The notes beneath the pieces were generated by a model, which searched no databases, was not told the DNA's origin, and was given only the letters and a program-made list of their open reading frames with translations. Below, in pieces: positions 15,482-23,130 of a DNA stretch of 64,000 bases. A program made the position numbers and the translations under genes. Each line of letters opens with the position of its first letter. Position 1 is the stretch's first letter. Origin of the DNA: Planctomycetota bacterium (GTDB taxonomy: Bacteria > Planctomycetota > UBA1135); contig QQUA01000023.1 in the NCBI GenBank assembly GCA_008501825.1, positions 333,994 to 397,993 on the forward strand, in the 5' to 3' direction.

Positions 15482-16750
15482 CTACTTGGATTGGCCTTGA
15501 CTTTGCAAAAGGCGCACGATGATGGATTCGAATTTGGTCCGCAAACGTTGGTGGGCTTCTCCCGTTGCCGGGCCGGCGAAGCCGCTGTGAACCGCCTGAA
15601 TGCGGCCGTCCTGATCGATAAATACAGTAGTCGGGAAAGCACGAATCCGGTCCAAAAAAGGAAGAGCTCGACTGGCAGCGGCCTTGTCGGCGGTTCCCGC
15701 CAGCAAAGTTGGGTATTCCACTTGGTGGATGCGCCGATAGCGTTGTAGTTGTGGCCGATCCAAGGCAGGATCTCCGGTTCGTTCAAAGGCCAGAGCCAGA
15801 ATCTGCAAGCCTTGGGACCGATAGCGACGATCCAGCTCCACCAGCAACTTCGTCTCGTCGTGGCAATTGGGACACCAGGAACCGAAGATCTGCAGCACGG
15901 TGGCTTTCACCGGAAATTCCGTTTCACCGAGCTTGCGAAGCTTGCCGTTCAAATCCGGGAACTGAAGTTGTCGCCAATCCACGGCACCTTCCACTTTGGT
16001 GGCTTGAAAGGCGTCCTCCAATTTGGCCTGCGGATCGGGTTTGGCCGACCAAGTTTCATGCCAGCGGTCTCCCGACCAAAAATCTCCTTGCAAGGAACCG
16101 TCGGTGGATCGCTCGGCCTGAAACAGAAAAGCGTGGGAACCGTCAAAACAAGACAACCGTAATTGATGACCATCCCGGCGCCCGGCCAAATATCGATAAT
16201 CCCCCAAAGTGGTCATAAAGGTTCCGGTCACTTGCCCTCCGGCTCCTTCTTGAAACAAAGCGACGGCCGCCTGGTCCGCTTTTTGGAATTGAACCTTCCA
16301 CTTGCTGGCCAACGGCAAGGAATGGTCCGATTCCTCTTCTGCCAGAGGCCGAAAACGAGCGGTGGCCGAAGGCTCGGAAATGCTCTCGGCACGACAGAGC
16401 AAAACCTGCCACCGTTCTCGATCCAGCCGCTTGCGCCAGACTCCGGTCATAGCTTTTCCCTTCTCGGTCCAACTCAACAAAATGTGGGAGTCATAAGGCT
16501 CCATATCCAAGATCAAACCGGCGGCATCGCGCTGGAGACCTCCGATGGGCCAGCGTTCCGGCCCATTGTGGATCCAAGCTCTGGCGGCATCGGAATCGGT
16601 TTTCCACTCCACTAAAAAAGGCAACTCCCCTCCCGGGGTTTGCAAAGTAAATCGCCACCAGTCTTGAGGCCAGTCCGGCAAGGCCGGTTGCTGCCAAAGT
16701 GCTGCGGCAAGGGTGCAGGAAAGCAAAGGGAGAAGGTTTCCGAGAAGCAT
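15482..16750 (-). CDS. Exported TlpA/ResA-like thioredoxin-fold protein
   Basis: 422 residues from the ATG at 16750, which opens directly into a hydrophobic signal (MLLGNLLPLLSCTLAAALW). The first 270 residues are a beta-rich region with no recognised domain. The C-terminal 140 residues are a TlpA-type thioredoxin domain with the active site WCPNC (residues 292-296), the cis-Pro loop RAFPTTVFID, and the usual GLQILALAFE strand. Such proteins reduce or transfer disulfides in the periplasm; the N-terminal extension resembles those of many Bacteroidota and Planctomycetota TlpA proteins. Same strand as the RraA, PNPOx, PHP and Hpt genes. Confidence 0.87.
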   Translation of the reverse strand: MLLGNLLPLLSCTLAAALWQQPALPDWPQDWWRFTLQTPGGELPFLVEWKTDSDAARAWIHNGPERWPIGGLQRDAAGLILDMEPYDSHILLSWTEKGKAMTGVWRKRLDRERWQVLLCRAESISEPSATARFRPLAEEESDHSLPLASKWKVQFQKADQAAVALFQEGAGGQVTGTFMTTLGDYRYLAGRRDGHQLRLSCFDGSHAFLFQAERSTDGSLQGDFWSGDRWHETWSAKPDPQAKLEDAFQATKVEGAVDWRQLQFPDLNGKLRKLGETEFPVKATVLQIFGSWCPNCHDETKLLVELDRRYRSQGLQILALAFERTGDPALDRPQLQRYRRIHQVEYPTLLAGTADKAAASRALPFLDRIRAFPTTVFIDQDGRIQAVHSGFAGPATGEAHQRLRTKFESIIVRLLQSQGQSK

Positions 16751-16837
16751 GGTCGATTCCTGGTTCCCGGGAAAGGGCAATGGTTCCCGTTCAGGACGAA
16801 GTCCGCTTTTCTATCTAAGCAGCTTCATCCTTTCGCT

Positions 16838-17449
16838 TCAACCGTCCTGCAAGCTTTGTTCGATCAGCTCGGCTACGGCATGATCGTCTCCGCGATTGCG
16901 GCGTTGAAGATGAGCCGCCAATCGGTGCCGCACTTTCTTTCCCATGTTTTGACCGTATTTCACTTTCAAATCGACATGATGAGGAATGATTTTGAAAACA
17001 CCCACGTTTTCCAAGGCCTGCCGGTACATCGGATCCTGGGCCTGAATCGGCCGGTACCGGCCTTCGGGTTGATACTTTTCCATCAGGCTTTGCAAAGCCC
17101 GAGCCTTTTCATCAAGCTGGTCCACGACCACTCCTTTTCCTCGAATCGCCGCCGATTCGAAAAAGGCGGTCGCCGGGCAGGCGTTTTCCGCCGCCAGCCA
17201 GTAAGAAGGAATCAAAGTGCTTAGGCCGACCATGGAAAAAGAGGCTTTGCCCCCTGCGGAGAAAACTTCAAATTTTTCTCCGGACAGAGCTCCATGAAAA
17301 TAAATCTGCTCATCCAGCAGTACGAAATTTAACGGCACCACTCTCGGATAACCCAATCGGTCTTCCAAGCCCAAGTATCCGACTTCGCACCGCTGAGCGA
17401 TCTCCGCCACCCATTTGGAATCGACCACGGCAAACTCTTGACGTCGCAC
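16838..17449 (-). CDS. PNPOx-like flavin-binding split-barrel protein
   Basis: 203 residues. I chose the GTG at 17449 because GGAGG lies six bases before it and it starts one base after the stop of the RraA-like gene; longer readings would run back through that gene. Sequence features fit the pyridoxamine-phosphate-oxidase-like / nitroimidazole-resistance family: CEVGYLGLEDRLGYPRVVPL, then IYFHGALSGEKFEVF, and PATAFFESAAIRGKGVV. The protein would bind FMN or a related flavin and act in the cytoplasm. The C-terminus (GKKVRHRLAAHLQRRNRG) is basic. Coupling to the RraA-like gene and proximity to a PLP-binding MocR regulator suggest a linked function, not proven. Confidence 0.82.
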   Translation of the reverse strand: MRRQEFAVVDSKWVAEIAQRCEVGYLGLEDRLGYPRVVPLNFVLLDEQIYFHGALSGEKFEVFSAGGKASFSMVGLSTLIPSYWLAAENACPATAFFESAAIRGKGVVVDQLDEKARALQSLMEKYQPEGRYRPIQAQDPMYRQALENVGVFKIIPHHVDLKVKYGQNMGKKVRHRLAAHLQRRNRGDDHAVAELIEQSLQDG

Positions 17450-17450
17450 T

Positions 17451-18155
17451 TTATTCCTCCACCGCAGCTTGAATTCGGCGCAGGTGCTGGCGGAAACTCC
17501 AGCCTGGGTTTCGTTCCCGCTCGGCCAGGTACTCGGCGAATTCGAATTGCTGTCGCAGGCTTCGGCCGCCGTGAAGAGCCTCGACCTGACGCTGCTCAAC
17601 TTGCCGGATCTGCTTGGCGGTTTCCTGGACCTGAGTCCAATGCGCCAATGCGACGAAAACGACGCCGTCTGAGTCGGCGAAAACTAAATCTTCCCTGCAG
17701 ATTGATAATCCGGCGAAATCGATGCTCTTTCCCACCGAAGCCCCTTCCCGAGGTTCCAAAGGACCGGCCGGATAAGCTCCATAGCTGAACAGAGGCAATC
17801 CAATCGCTTGCAGTTCCGGGGTATCTCGGTGATTCCCCCAAACCACCGTGCCCGCCAGTCCAGCTTGCTTCAATTCCCAAACCACCAGGTCCCCGAGACA
17901 GCCCTCGTCTCGGCGGCCTTGGTTATCCACCACCAAAGCATGCCCGCTCTCGCATCCCTCTAGGGCTTCCAAGAAAACGTCCACACTGCCGGCATGAGTC
18001 ACCGGAAAGACCCTGGCCGCCAAGCGCATGGCCGGGTCCAGAGCTTGAATGCCCGCCGGTGCACAACGGATCGGCAGCCGATGGCGAACGCAGGCGTCGA
18101 CGATCGCCGGGGTGGAAAGAGTGCGAAACTGTTCTTGAAGTTGGTCGGCTTGCAT
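17451..18155 (-). CDS. RraA-like (HMG/CHA aldolase fold) protein
   Basis: 234 residues. Motifs of the RraA superfamily are present: STPAIVDACVR at the start, DNQGRRDEGCLGDL, the conserved GNHRDTPELQAIGLPLFSYG with the Arg-Asp that binds substrate and metal, and DSDGVVFV near the C-terminus. Members include 4-hydroxy-4-methyl-2-oxoglutarate aldolases, oxaloacetate decarboxylases and the RNase E inhibitor RraA; the retained Arg-Asp favours an enzyme. A 40-residue charged C-terminal extension follows the fold. First gene of a minus-strand cluster, divergent from the MocR regulator. Confidence 0.87.
   Translation of the reverse strand: MQADQLQEQFRTLSTPAIVDACVRHRLPIRCAPAGIQALDPAMRLAARVFPVTHAGSVDVFLEALEGCESGHALVVDNQGRRDEGCLGDLVVWELKQAGLAGTVVWGNHRDTPELQAIGLPLFSYGAYPAGPLEPREGASVGKSIDFAGLSICREDLVFADSDGVVFVALAHWTQVQETAKQIRQVEQRQVEALHGGRSLRQQFEFAEYLAERERNPGWSFRQHLRRIQAAVEE
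17456..17460 (-). promoter_or_regulatory. Ribosome binding site GGAGG for the PNPOx-like gene
   Basis: Minus strand GGAGG, spacer AATAAA, GTG. The site overlaps the last codons and stop of the upstream RraA-like gene, which implies translational coupling and fixes the start at 17449. Confidence 0.8.
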
Positions 18156-18209
18156 GTGAACGAGCTGTCTGAACAGGTAGGAAAACCCAGCCTAGCCAGA
18201 TTTGGCGCG

Positions 18210-18266
18210 GGACCAAGGTCCACTTTTTGACCTTTCCTTGGTACCAATTAAGGGACCTCGTCCCTT
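18210..18266. promoter_or_regulatory. Cluster of operator-like dyads between MocR and RraA-like genes
   Basis: Three symmetric elements fill this 57-base stretch: GGACC-AA-GGTCC (18210-18221), the palindrome TTGGTACCAA (18238-18247) and AAGGGAC-CTC-GTCCCTT (18250-18266), the last ending four bases before the MocR start. ACCAAGG (18212-18218) also pairs with CCTTGGT (18236-18242). MocR-type regulators commonly bind their divergent intergenic region, so these are good operator candidates. Confidence 0.55.
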
Positions 18267-18269
18267 GCC

Positions 18270-19721
18270 ATGCCCAAACAAGCCCCGGAAATCCAGCTCG
18301 CTGGCATCGAAATTCCCGATCGGAGCGGCCAAGCCAAATACCGGCACCTGGCCGAGGCCTTGCGCCAAAGGATTTTGGATGGACGCCTTTCCCCCGGAAC
18401 TCGCCTGCCGGCCAGCCGAGTTTTCGCCGCTCAATTGCAGGTTTCCCGCAATACGGTGCTCCAGGCTTTCACCGGCCTGATCGCCGAGGGTTACCTCACT
18501 GGCAAGCCAGGCTCAGGGACTTTCGTGACCGATAGCCTGCCGGAAGCTTTTCTCCACAGCCAGCCGGCGGCTCCAGAACTCGACCGCCAGTCCCCCCTGC
18601 CCACTGATGACCCACCTCAGGAGTTGGAACTTCGCCCCTTCCGCTGCGGCGCCCCCTCCCTTCAAGATTTTCCTTTCGCCCTCTGGACTCGGGTCCTGAG
18701 CCGCCAAAGCCGTCGCCTGCCTTTTCAAGCCTTCGGCTACGGCGATCCAGGCGGTTACCCTCCCTTGCGTCGAGCTGTGGCTGAATACTTGTCCACCGCT
18801 CGAGCGGTGCGCTGCCAAGCGGAGCAGATATTGATCGTCAACGGCTCGCAACAAGCCATCGATTTATGCGGCCGGGTGCTGTTAGGAAAAGAAGATGTGG
18901 TGTGGTTCGAAGACCCGGGTTATCCGGCGGCCAAAGATTGCTTTCAGCGAACCGGAGCCCGCTTGTTTCCGGTCACCGTCGATCGGAACGGCATGCAGGT
19001 GGAGCTGGCGCAACGGCAATGCCCGCAAGCCAAGTTGGCTTACCTCACCCCTTCTCATCAATTTCCATTGGGCCACAGCTTAAGTCTCAGTCGCCGGATG
19101 CAGTTATTGGATTGGGCCAACCGCAATGGTGCTTGGTTGCTGGAGGACGACTACGACAGCGAATATCGCTTTAGCGGACCTCCCTTGGCTTCAATGCAAG
19201 GCTTGGACCGAAACGACCGCGTCTTGTATATGGGAACTTTCAGCAAGGTGTTCTTTCCGGCCTTACGCTTGGGCTATTTGGTTCTGCCTCCTCCCCTGGT
19301 GGACGAGTTTCAAGAAGCCAAACAACTGGCGGATCGAGGTTGCAGCTTGCTCGAACAAGCGGCTTTGGCGGAGTTTTTGGAACAAGGGCATTTCGCCCGC
19401 CACCTACGAAAAATGCGACTTCTCTATCACCGCCGACAACTAGCTTTGGCGGCCGCCGCCCGGCAACGGCTGCCGGCGGAATTTCGCCTTCAAATCAGCC
19501 ATGGCGGCATGCACGCCCTCCTATGGCTCCCCCCTGGGGAAAATGATCGGCAAGTCGCCGAACGAGCTCGCCAAGCCGGCTTTCAAGTGGAAGCCCTATC
19601 GAACTACCGCCTGAAATCGACAGGTCTTCCGGCATTGTTACTTGGTTTCGCCGCCTTTAGCGAAGCTCAAATTCAAGCCGGAATGGAAAGCTTGGCCACT
19701 CGAGTTTTGCTGCCGGTTTGA
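18270..19721 (+). CDS. MocR/PdxR-type transcription factor (GntR HTH fused to aminotransferase-like domain)
   Basis: 483 residues. Residues about 22-85 form a GntR winged helix: KYRHLAEALRQRILDGRLSP, LPASRVFAAQLQVSRNTVLQ and GSGTFV. From about residue 120 there is a fold-type I aminotransferase domain with LLEDDYDSEYRF and the PLP-binding Lys326 in GTFSKVFFPALRLGY. This is the MocR architecture, in which PLP or its adducts control DNA binding. The divergent RraA-like/PNPOx-like operon is the likely target, and the intervening 114 bases hold several dyads. No pdxS or pdxT gene is adjacent. Confidence 0.93.
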   Translation: MPKQAPEIQLAGIEIPDRSGQAKYRHLAEALRQRILDGRLSPGTRLPASRVFAAQLQVSRNTVLQAFTGLIAEGYLTGKPGSGTFVTDSLPEAFLHSQPAAPELDRQSPLPTDDPPQELELRPFRCGAPSLQDFPFALWTRVLSRQSRRLPFQAFGYGDPGGYPPLRRAVAEYLSTARAVRCQAEQILIVNGSQQAIDLCGRVLLGKEDVVWFEDPGYPAAKDCFQRTGARLFPVTVDRNGMQVELAQRQCPQAKLAYLTPSHQFPLGHSLSLSRRMQLLDWANRNGAWLLEDDYDSEYRFSGPPLASMQGLDRNDRVLYMGTFSKVFFPALRLGYLVLPPPLVDEFQEAKQLADRGCSLLEQAALAEFLEQGHFARHLRKMRLLYHRRQLALAAAARQRLPAEFRLQISHGGMHALLWLPPGENDRQVAERARQAGFQVEALSNYRLKSTGLPALLLGFAAFSEAQIQAGMESLATRVLLPV

Positions 19722-19734
19722 TGGCTCCTGACCC

Positions 19735-20107
19735 TTAAACCAAAGTGGCGCCTTCAGCCAAGCCCGGCGGAGCGATGGTGTCGATTTGCGCCAATGGATC
19801 GGCACTGAGTTTGAGTTCGACGGCGCCGGCGTTTTCTTCGATCCGCTCTGAACGGCGGGTTCCGGGGATCGGGATGACGTCCTCCCCTTGATGCAACAGC
19901 CAGGCCAAAGCCACTTGAGCCGGAGTCGTTGGCAAAACGCGGATTGGCGTGGCGTAAATCCAGCGCGTCCAGTTCCCGCAAGGTCGGCAGCAACTCGGTT
20001 TCCACCTCCCGCCGCCATAAGGAATATTCAAATTGCACCGCGGCCCCGTAACCAAGGCTGCCGACTTCGGCATCGGAACTTCCAAGCCGTCGCTTGCGAA
20101 TGGTCAT
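19735..20107 (-). pseudogene. Aldo/keto reductase remnant (internal deletions and frameshift)
   Basis: Reading from 20107, MTIRKRRLGSSDAEVGSLGYGA is a normal aldo/keto reductase start. It jumps to VQFEYSLWRREVETELLPTL, which lies about 180 residues in for a full protein, then after a few residues to LRHANPRFAND. The C-terminal part TPAQVALAWLLHQGEDVIPI and GTRRSERIEENAGAVEL continues in another frame to 19735. Roughly 115 residues remain of about 330; the NADPH-binding and catalytic Asp/Tyr/Lys/His parts are gone. It is a decayed gene, not a short functional one. It lies between the MocR gene (convergent) and psuG (divergent). Confidence 0.87.
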
Positions 20108-20155
20108 GACCCTAGAGTAATCGCTCAGCCCGGACGCCCGATCTCATCCTCGCCC

Positions 20156-21070
20156 ATGCAACCTTGGCTCAGCCCCGAAGTTCTCGACGCCGTCGGTGAC
20201 CGCCGGCCGGTGGTGGCCCTGGAAACCGCGGTCCTGACCCACGGCTTACCGGCGCCGCAGAAGCTGGAAGTCATGGCCAGCATGACCGCCGCCGTACGCA
20301 GCCAGGGAGCGATCCCGGCAGTGGCGGCGATTCTGGAAGGCAAGCCGGTGCTGGGGGCCACCATGGAAGAATGCCAAGCCCTGGCCGATCATCCCGCGCC
20401 GATGAAAGCCGGGACCCGGGATTTGGGGTGGGCCATGGCCACCGGGGCTTGGGCCGGCACCACCGTCTCCGGAACTTTGGCCCTGTGTCGGCTGGGCGGG
20501 GTTCGAGTTTTCGCCACCGGCGGCATGGGTGGAGTCCATCGAGCCTGGCAAAGCCATCTCGACGTATCTTCCGACTTGAAAGAATTGGCCATCAGCGGCT
20601 GTTGTTTGATCAGTGCCGGCGCCAAATCGGTATTGGATTTGGCCGCCACAGTGGAGGCTTTGGAAAGTTTGGCAATTCCGGTATTGGTTTACGGCTCCGA
20701 TTTCTTTCCCCAATTTCACAGTCGCGGAACGGACCGCCTCGCCGCTCCCCGGCGTTTCGATCAATTGGAAACCGCAGCCCGCTTCTGCTTGCACCATTGG
20801 CAGGATTTGCAAAGGAAAGAAGGCGTTTTGATCGCCAATCCCATCCCTGAAAGCGAGGCCATGGATGCAAGCCGGTTGGAACGGGTGGTGGAACAGGCCC
20901 AGGAGGAAGCCCAGCGGCAGGGAATCACCGGTCCGGCAGTGACTCCCTTTTTGTTGGAGCGCCTATCCGCTCTCAGTGAAGGGGAAAGCTTGCAGGCCAA
21001 CTTGGCTTTGCTGAAACACAATGCCGAAGTCGCCGCAAATTTCGCCGTGGAGCTGGCCGCCTTGGATTAA
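20156..21070 (+). CDS. psuG: Pseudouridine-5'-phosphate glycosidase
   Basis: 304 residues, the usual length. It splits pseudouridine 5'-phosphate into uracil and ribose 5-phosphate in RNA-nucleoside salvage. Strongly conserved family segments: PVVALETAVLTHGLP, GAIPAVAAIL, AGTTVSGTLALCRLGGVRVF, ATGGMGGVHR, ISAGAKSVLDL with the catalytic Lys, and GVLIANPIPE. The start is the ATG at 20156. No pseudouridine kinase (psuK) is adjacent. The stop is a TTAA whose other strand also ends the convergent ATP-grasp gene. Confidence 0.94.
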   Translation: MQPWLSPEVLDAVGDRRPVVALETAVLTHGLPAPQKLEVMASMTAAVRSQGAIPAVAAILEGKPVLGATMEECQALADHPAPMKAGTRDLGWAMATGAWAGTTVSGTLALCRLGGVRVFATGGMGGVHRAWQSHLDVSSDLKELAISGCCLISAGAKSVLDLAATVEALESLAIPVLVYGSDFFPQFHSRGTDRLAAPRRFDQLETAARFCLHHWQDLQRKEGVLIANPIPESEAMDASRLERVVEQAQEEAQRQGITGPAVTPFLLERLSALSEGESLQANLALLKHNAEVAANFAVELAALD

Positions 21071-22458
21071 TCGGCAAAGGGATTCGGCGCCGCTTCCAAT
21101 TTCCCGATGCCGGTCCCCCACAATCGATCGGCCGCGGCAAAGGCTGCAACCACCCGAGGAGCGAAGGGAGGTCCAATGGAAAGGCTGGCGGGATCGGGAG
21201 CAAAACTCAAAAAAGCGCCAGAGTCGTTCGGCCCAAGGGCCATGTTGGCCTGAACCACTTCGTCTTCCAAGGCTTCCCGATACAGATCCAACTCGTAAAC
21301 CAGTTCGACCCGTTTTTCTTCTTGCACTTTAAACGGCAAAACTGAACCCCCGCGGCCGGCCCGGTGTTCGCGGCTATGTTGAAGCACCAAGTTTTCCAGA
21401 GCCTGAGGATGCATGGCTTGATTCACTTCAACCACCAAGGCCGACAGGAAACTTAATTTGACGGCGGGATCTTCCATCTCCAACAACGGCAAAGCCGCGC
21501 CCACCCGGGCATTCAATTCGGTGGGAAAGAATCCTTCCGGACTCAGAACGCCGTCAATGGTGAAACAACCGCGGTAGGCATAACGACGAGCCAAGGTTTC
21601 GCCGACTCGCCGGGCGGTCCGGCGCATGGCCTCTGCCCCCGATTCCGGAGGATCCCAGAAAGTGGCCATGCCACCGTAGAAAAACTCCGCTTTCTCCGGC
21701 CGCCGCAAGATCACCATTTCCACCGGTCGAAAGACGGCAATGCCGTCGGCCAATACGAAACCGTGGATGCTGCAAGGAAGTCCCTCCAAGAACGGCATCA
21801 GCCGAACTCGATCGGACCGAGGGCTCAAAGCTTCCACGGTGGCGGGAATTTGGTCCGGCTGCTGCATCCATCGCACGCCAACGCCGCCGCCGTGCAAACC
21901 GTCTCGGGCATCCGCCGCCGCCACCAGACCATGGCCACGATCGAGCCCTTTCCACGAGGCTTGCCAGGCCGCTCCATCCATGGGAACCAAAACCGATGGG
22001 GCCCGGGGAATGGCGGCGGCCTGCCAGAGGGCGTCCACTCGAACCTTGTCCTCGAGGTCGGTCCACGGTGCGGGCGCGGCGCCGAAACGACGGCGTCCGG
22101 CGATGCCGTAAATCGGGGCCAAGGTGAATTCGGCCAAACAAAGGGCGGTATGGTCCGGGTCGAAACGATCCAGGGCTTCCCTCAGCGCTCGAGGAGGTTG
22201 GCGCAAGCCGGCTTCATAGCGCCGGAAGCCGGCGATGATGTCACTGCCGCTGGCGTCCAAGGCATAGTGCGGAAATTCATCGGGATCGGGTGGATCGCCG
22301 GTTCCAGGACCAGAACCGACTAAAAAGACCGCTTCGGCTCCCAGCTTTTTCAGCAAGCGGGCTTGGGGTACCAAAGGGGCAAGGGGCAGGCCGAACAAAA
22401 TCCAGCGCCTGCCGCCCACTGCCGATTGCAAAGCCTGTCGATAAAACTCGGTATCCAT
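21067..22458 (-). CDS. ATP-grasp-like protein of unknown substrate
   Basis: 463 residues from the ATG at 22458 (MDTEFYRQAL); a longer open frame would run into the sigma factor gene on the other strand. The ATP-grasp fold is suggested by the central lid and metal region: RVRLMPFLEGLPCSIHG, then FTIDGVLSPEGFFPTELNAR followed by VGAALP, where Glu and Asn would bind Mg-ATP. An N-terminal nucleotide-like domain (RRWILFGLPLAPLVPQARLL) precedes it. ATP-grasp enzymes join a carboxylate to an amine or thiol; which pair is used here is not clear. It shares a TTAA stop with psuG and a 108-base upstream region with the sigma factor. Confidence 0.72.
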   Translation of the reverse strand: MDTEFYRQALQSAVGGRRWILFGLPLAPLVPQARLLKKLGAEAVFLVGSGPGTGDPPDPDEFPHYALDASGSDIIAGFRRYEAGLRQPPRALREALDRFDPDHTALCLAEFTLAPIYGIAGRRRFGAAPAPWTDLEDKVRVDALWQAAAIPRAPSVLVPMDGAAWQASWKGLDRGHGLVAAADARDGLHGGGVGVRWMQQPDQIPATVEALSPRSDRVRLMPFLEGLPCSIHGFVLADGIAVFRPVEMVILRRPEKAEFFYGGMATFWDPPESGAEAMRRTARRVGETLARRYAYRGCFTIDGVLSPEGFFPTELNARVGAALPLLEMEDPAVKLSFLSALVVEVNQAMHPQALENLVLQHSREHRAGRGGSVLPFKVQEEKRVELVYELDLYREALEDEVVQANMALGPNDSGAFLSFAPDPASLSIGPPFAPRVVAAFAAADRLWGTGIGKLEAAPNPFAD

Positions 22459-22566
22459 GACGAAATTGCAGCGCCCCGAAGCTTGTAAAGCAAGTCCGAA
22501 AAAAATTTCGATTTGACGCGATCCATTCGGAAGCAGCGGCGTCTTTAGGGTGGAGGCGAGCCTGCA

Positions 22567-23130
22567 GTGGAAAAACACGGCCACCCTCCCCAAGCGCTGG
22601 ATTTGGCCGGCCTGTTCCAACAACACCGGAACGGCCTGGCTGGAGCGGTGCGCGCCCATCTGGGCCCCCAGGCCGATGTCCAAGAGGTTCTGCAAGAAGC
22701 CTTTCTCAAAGCCTGGAAGGCCCTGCGACGGGGTACGCAACCCAAGGATCCGGTGGCTTGGATGTTCGTCATCACCATGAATCAAGCCAAAGACGTCCGC
22801 CGGCGCAGGAAACGCCGCCCGTCCGGTTCTTCCTTGGAGGAGGTTTCCGCCATGCAGGTGGTTTCTACCCAACCCGATCCGCCCCATCGCTTGGAAAAAC
22901 AAGAACAACTCCAGGCGGCGAAAACCGCCATCGCTGAATTGGGGCCGGCGGAAAAGGAAGTCTTTCTGATGCGGGTTTCCGCGGGATTGAGTTTTGCCGC
23001 TATTGCTTCTTCCCTGAACATTCCGGAAGGGACGGCCAAAAGCCGCATGCGCAGAGCGTTGAAAAGACTACGCCAAAAAATGGTTCCGTTTCAAACCGAT
23101 CATTCGGCTGCGGAGGAAAGCTCATGTTGA
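22567..23130 (+). CDS. ECF-family RNA polymerase sigma factor
   Basis: 187 residues from a GTG. Region 2: LAGLFQQHRNGLAGAV, QEVLQEAFLKAWKALR, VAWMFVITMNQAKDVRRRRK. Region 4: LGPAEKEVFLMRVSAGLSFA and SLNIPEGTAKSRMRRALKRL. Both DNA-binding regions are complete. The stop overlaps the start of the macroglobulin gene by seven bases, so the two proteins are made from one message by coupled translation. In ECF systems the gene in that position usually encodes the anti-sigma factor; here it encodes a membrane-bound macroglobulin with a cytoplasmic N-terminus, which I infer takes that role. Confidence 0.93.
   Translation: MEKHGHPPQALDLAGLFQQHRNGLAGAVRAHLGPQADVQEVLQEAFLKAWKALRRGTQPKDPVAWMFVITMNQAKDVRRRRKRRPSGSSLEEVSAMQVVSTQPDPPHRLEKQEQLQAAKTAIAELGPAEKEVFLMRVSAGLSFAAIASSLNIPEGTAKSRMRRALKRLRQKMVPFQTDHSAAEESSC

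Noticed and set aside
17450..17599. Longer N-terminus for the PNPOx-like protein
   Set aside because: It would overlap the RraA-like gene in another frame, and a perfect ribosome binding site fixes the start at 17449.
22459..22908. 150-residue N-terminal extension of the ATP-grasp protein
   Set aside because: Antisense to the sigma factor gene; the family-like sequence begins at MDTEFYRQ.
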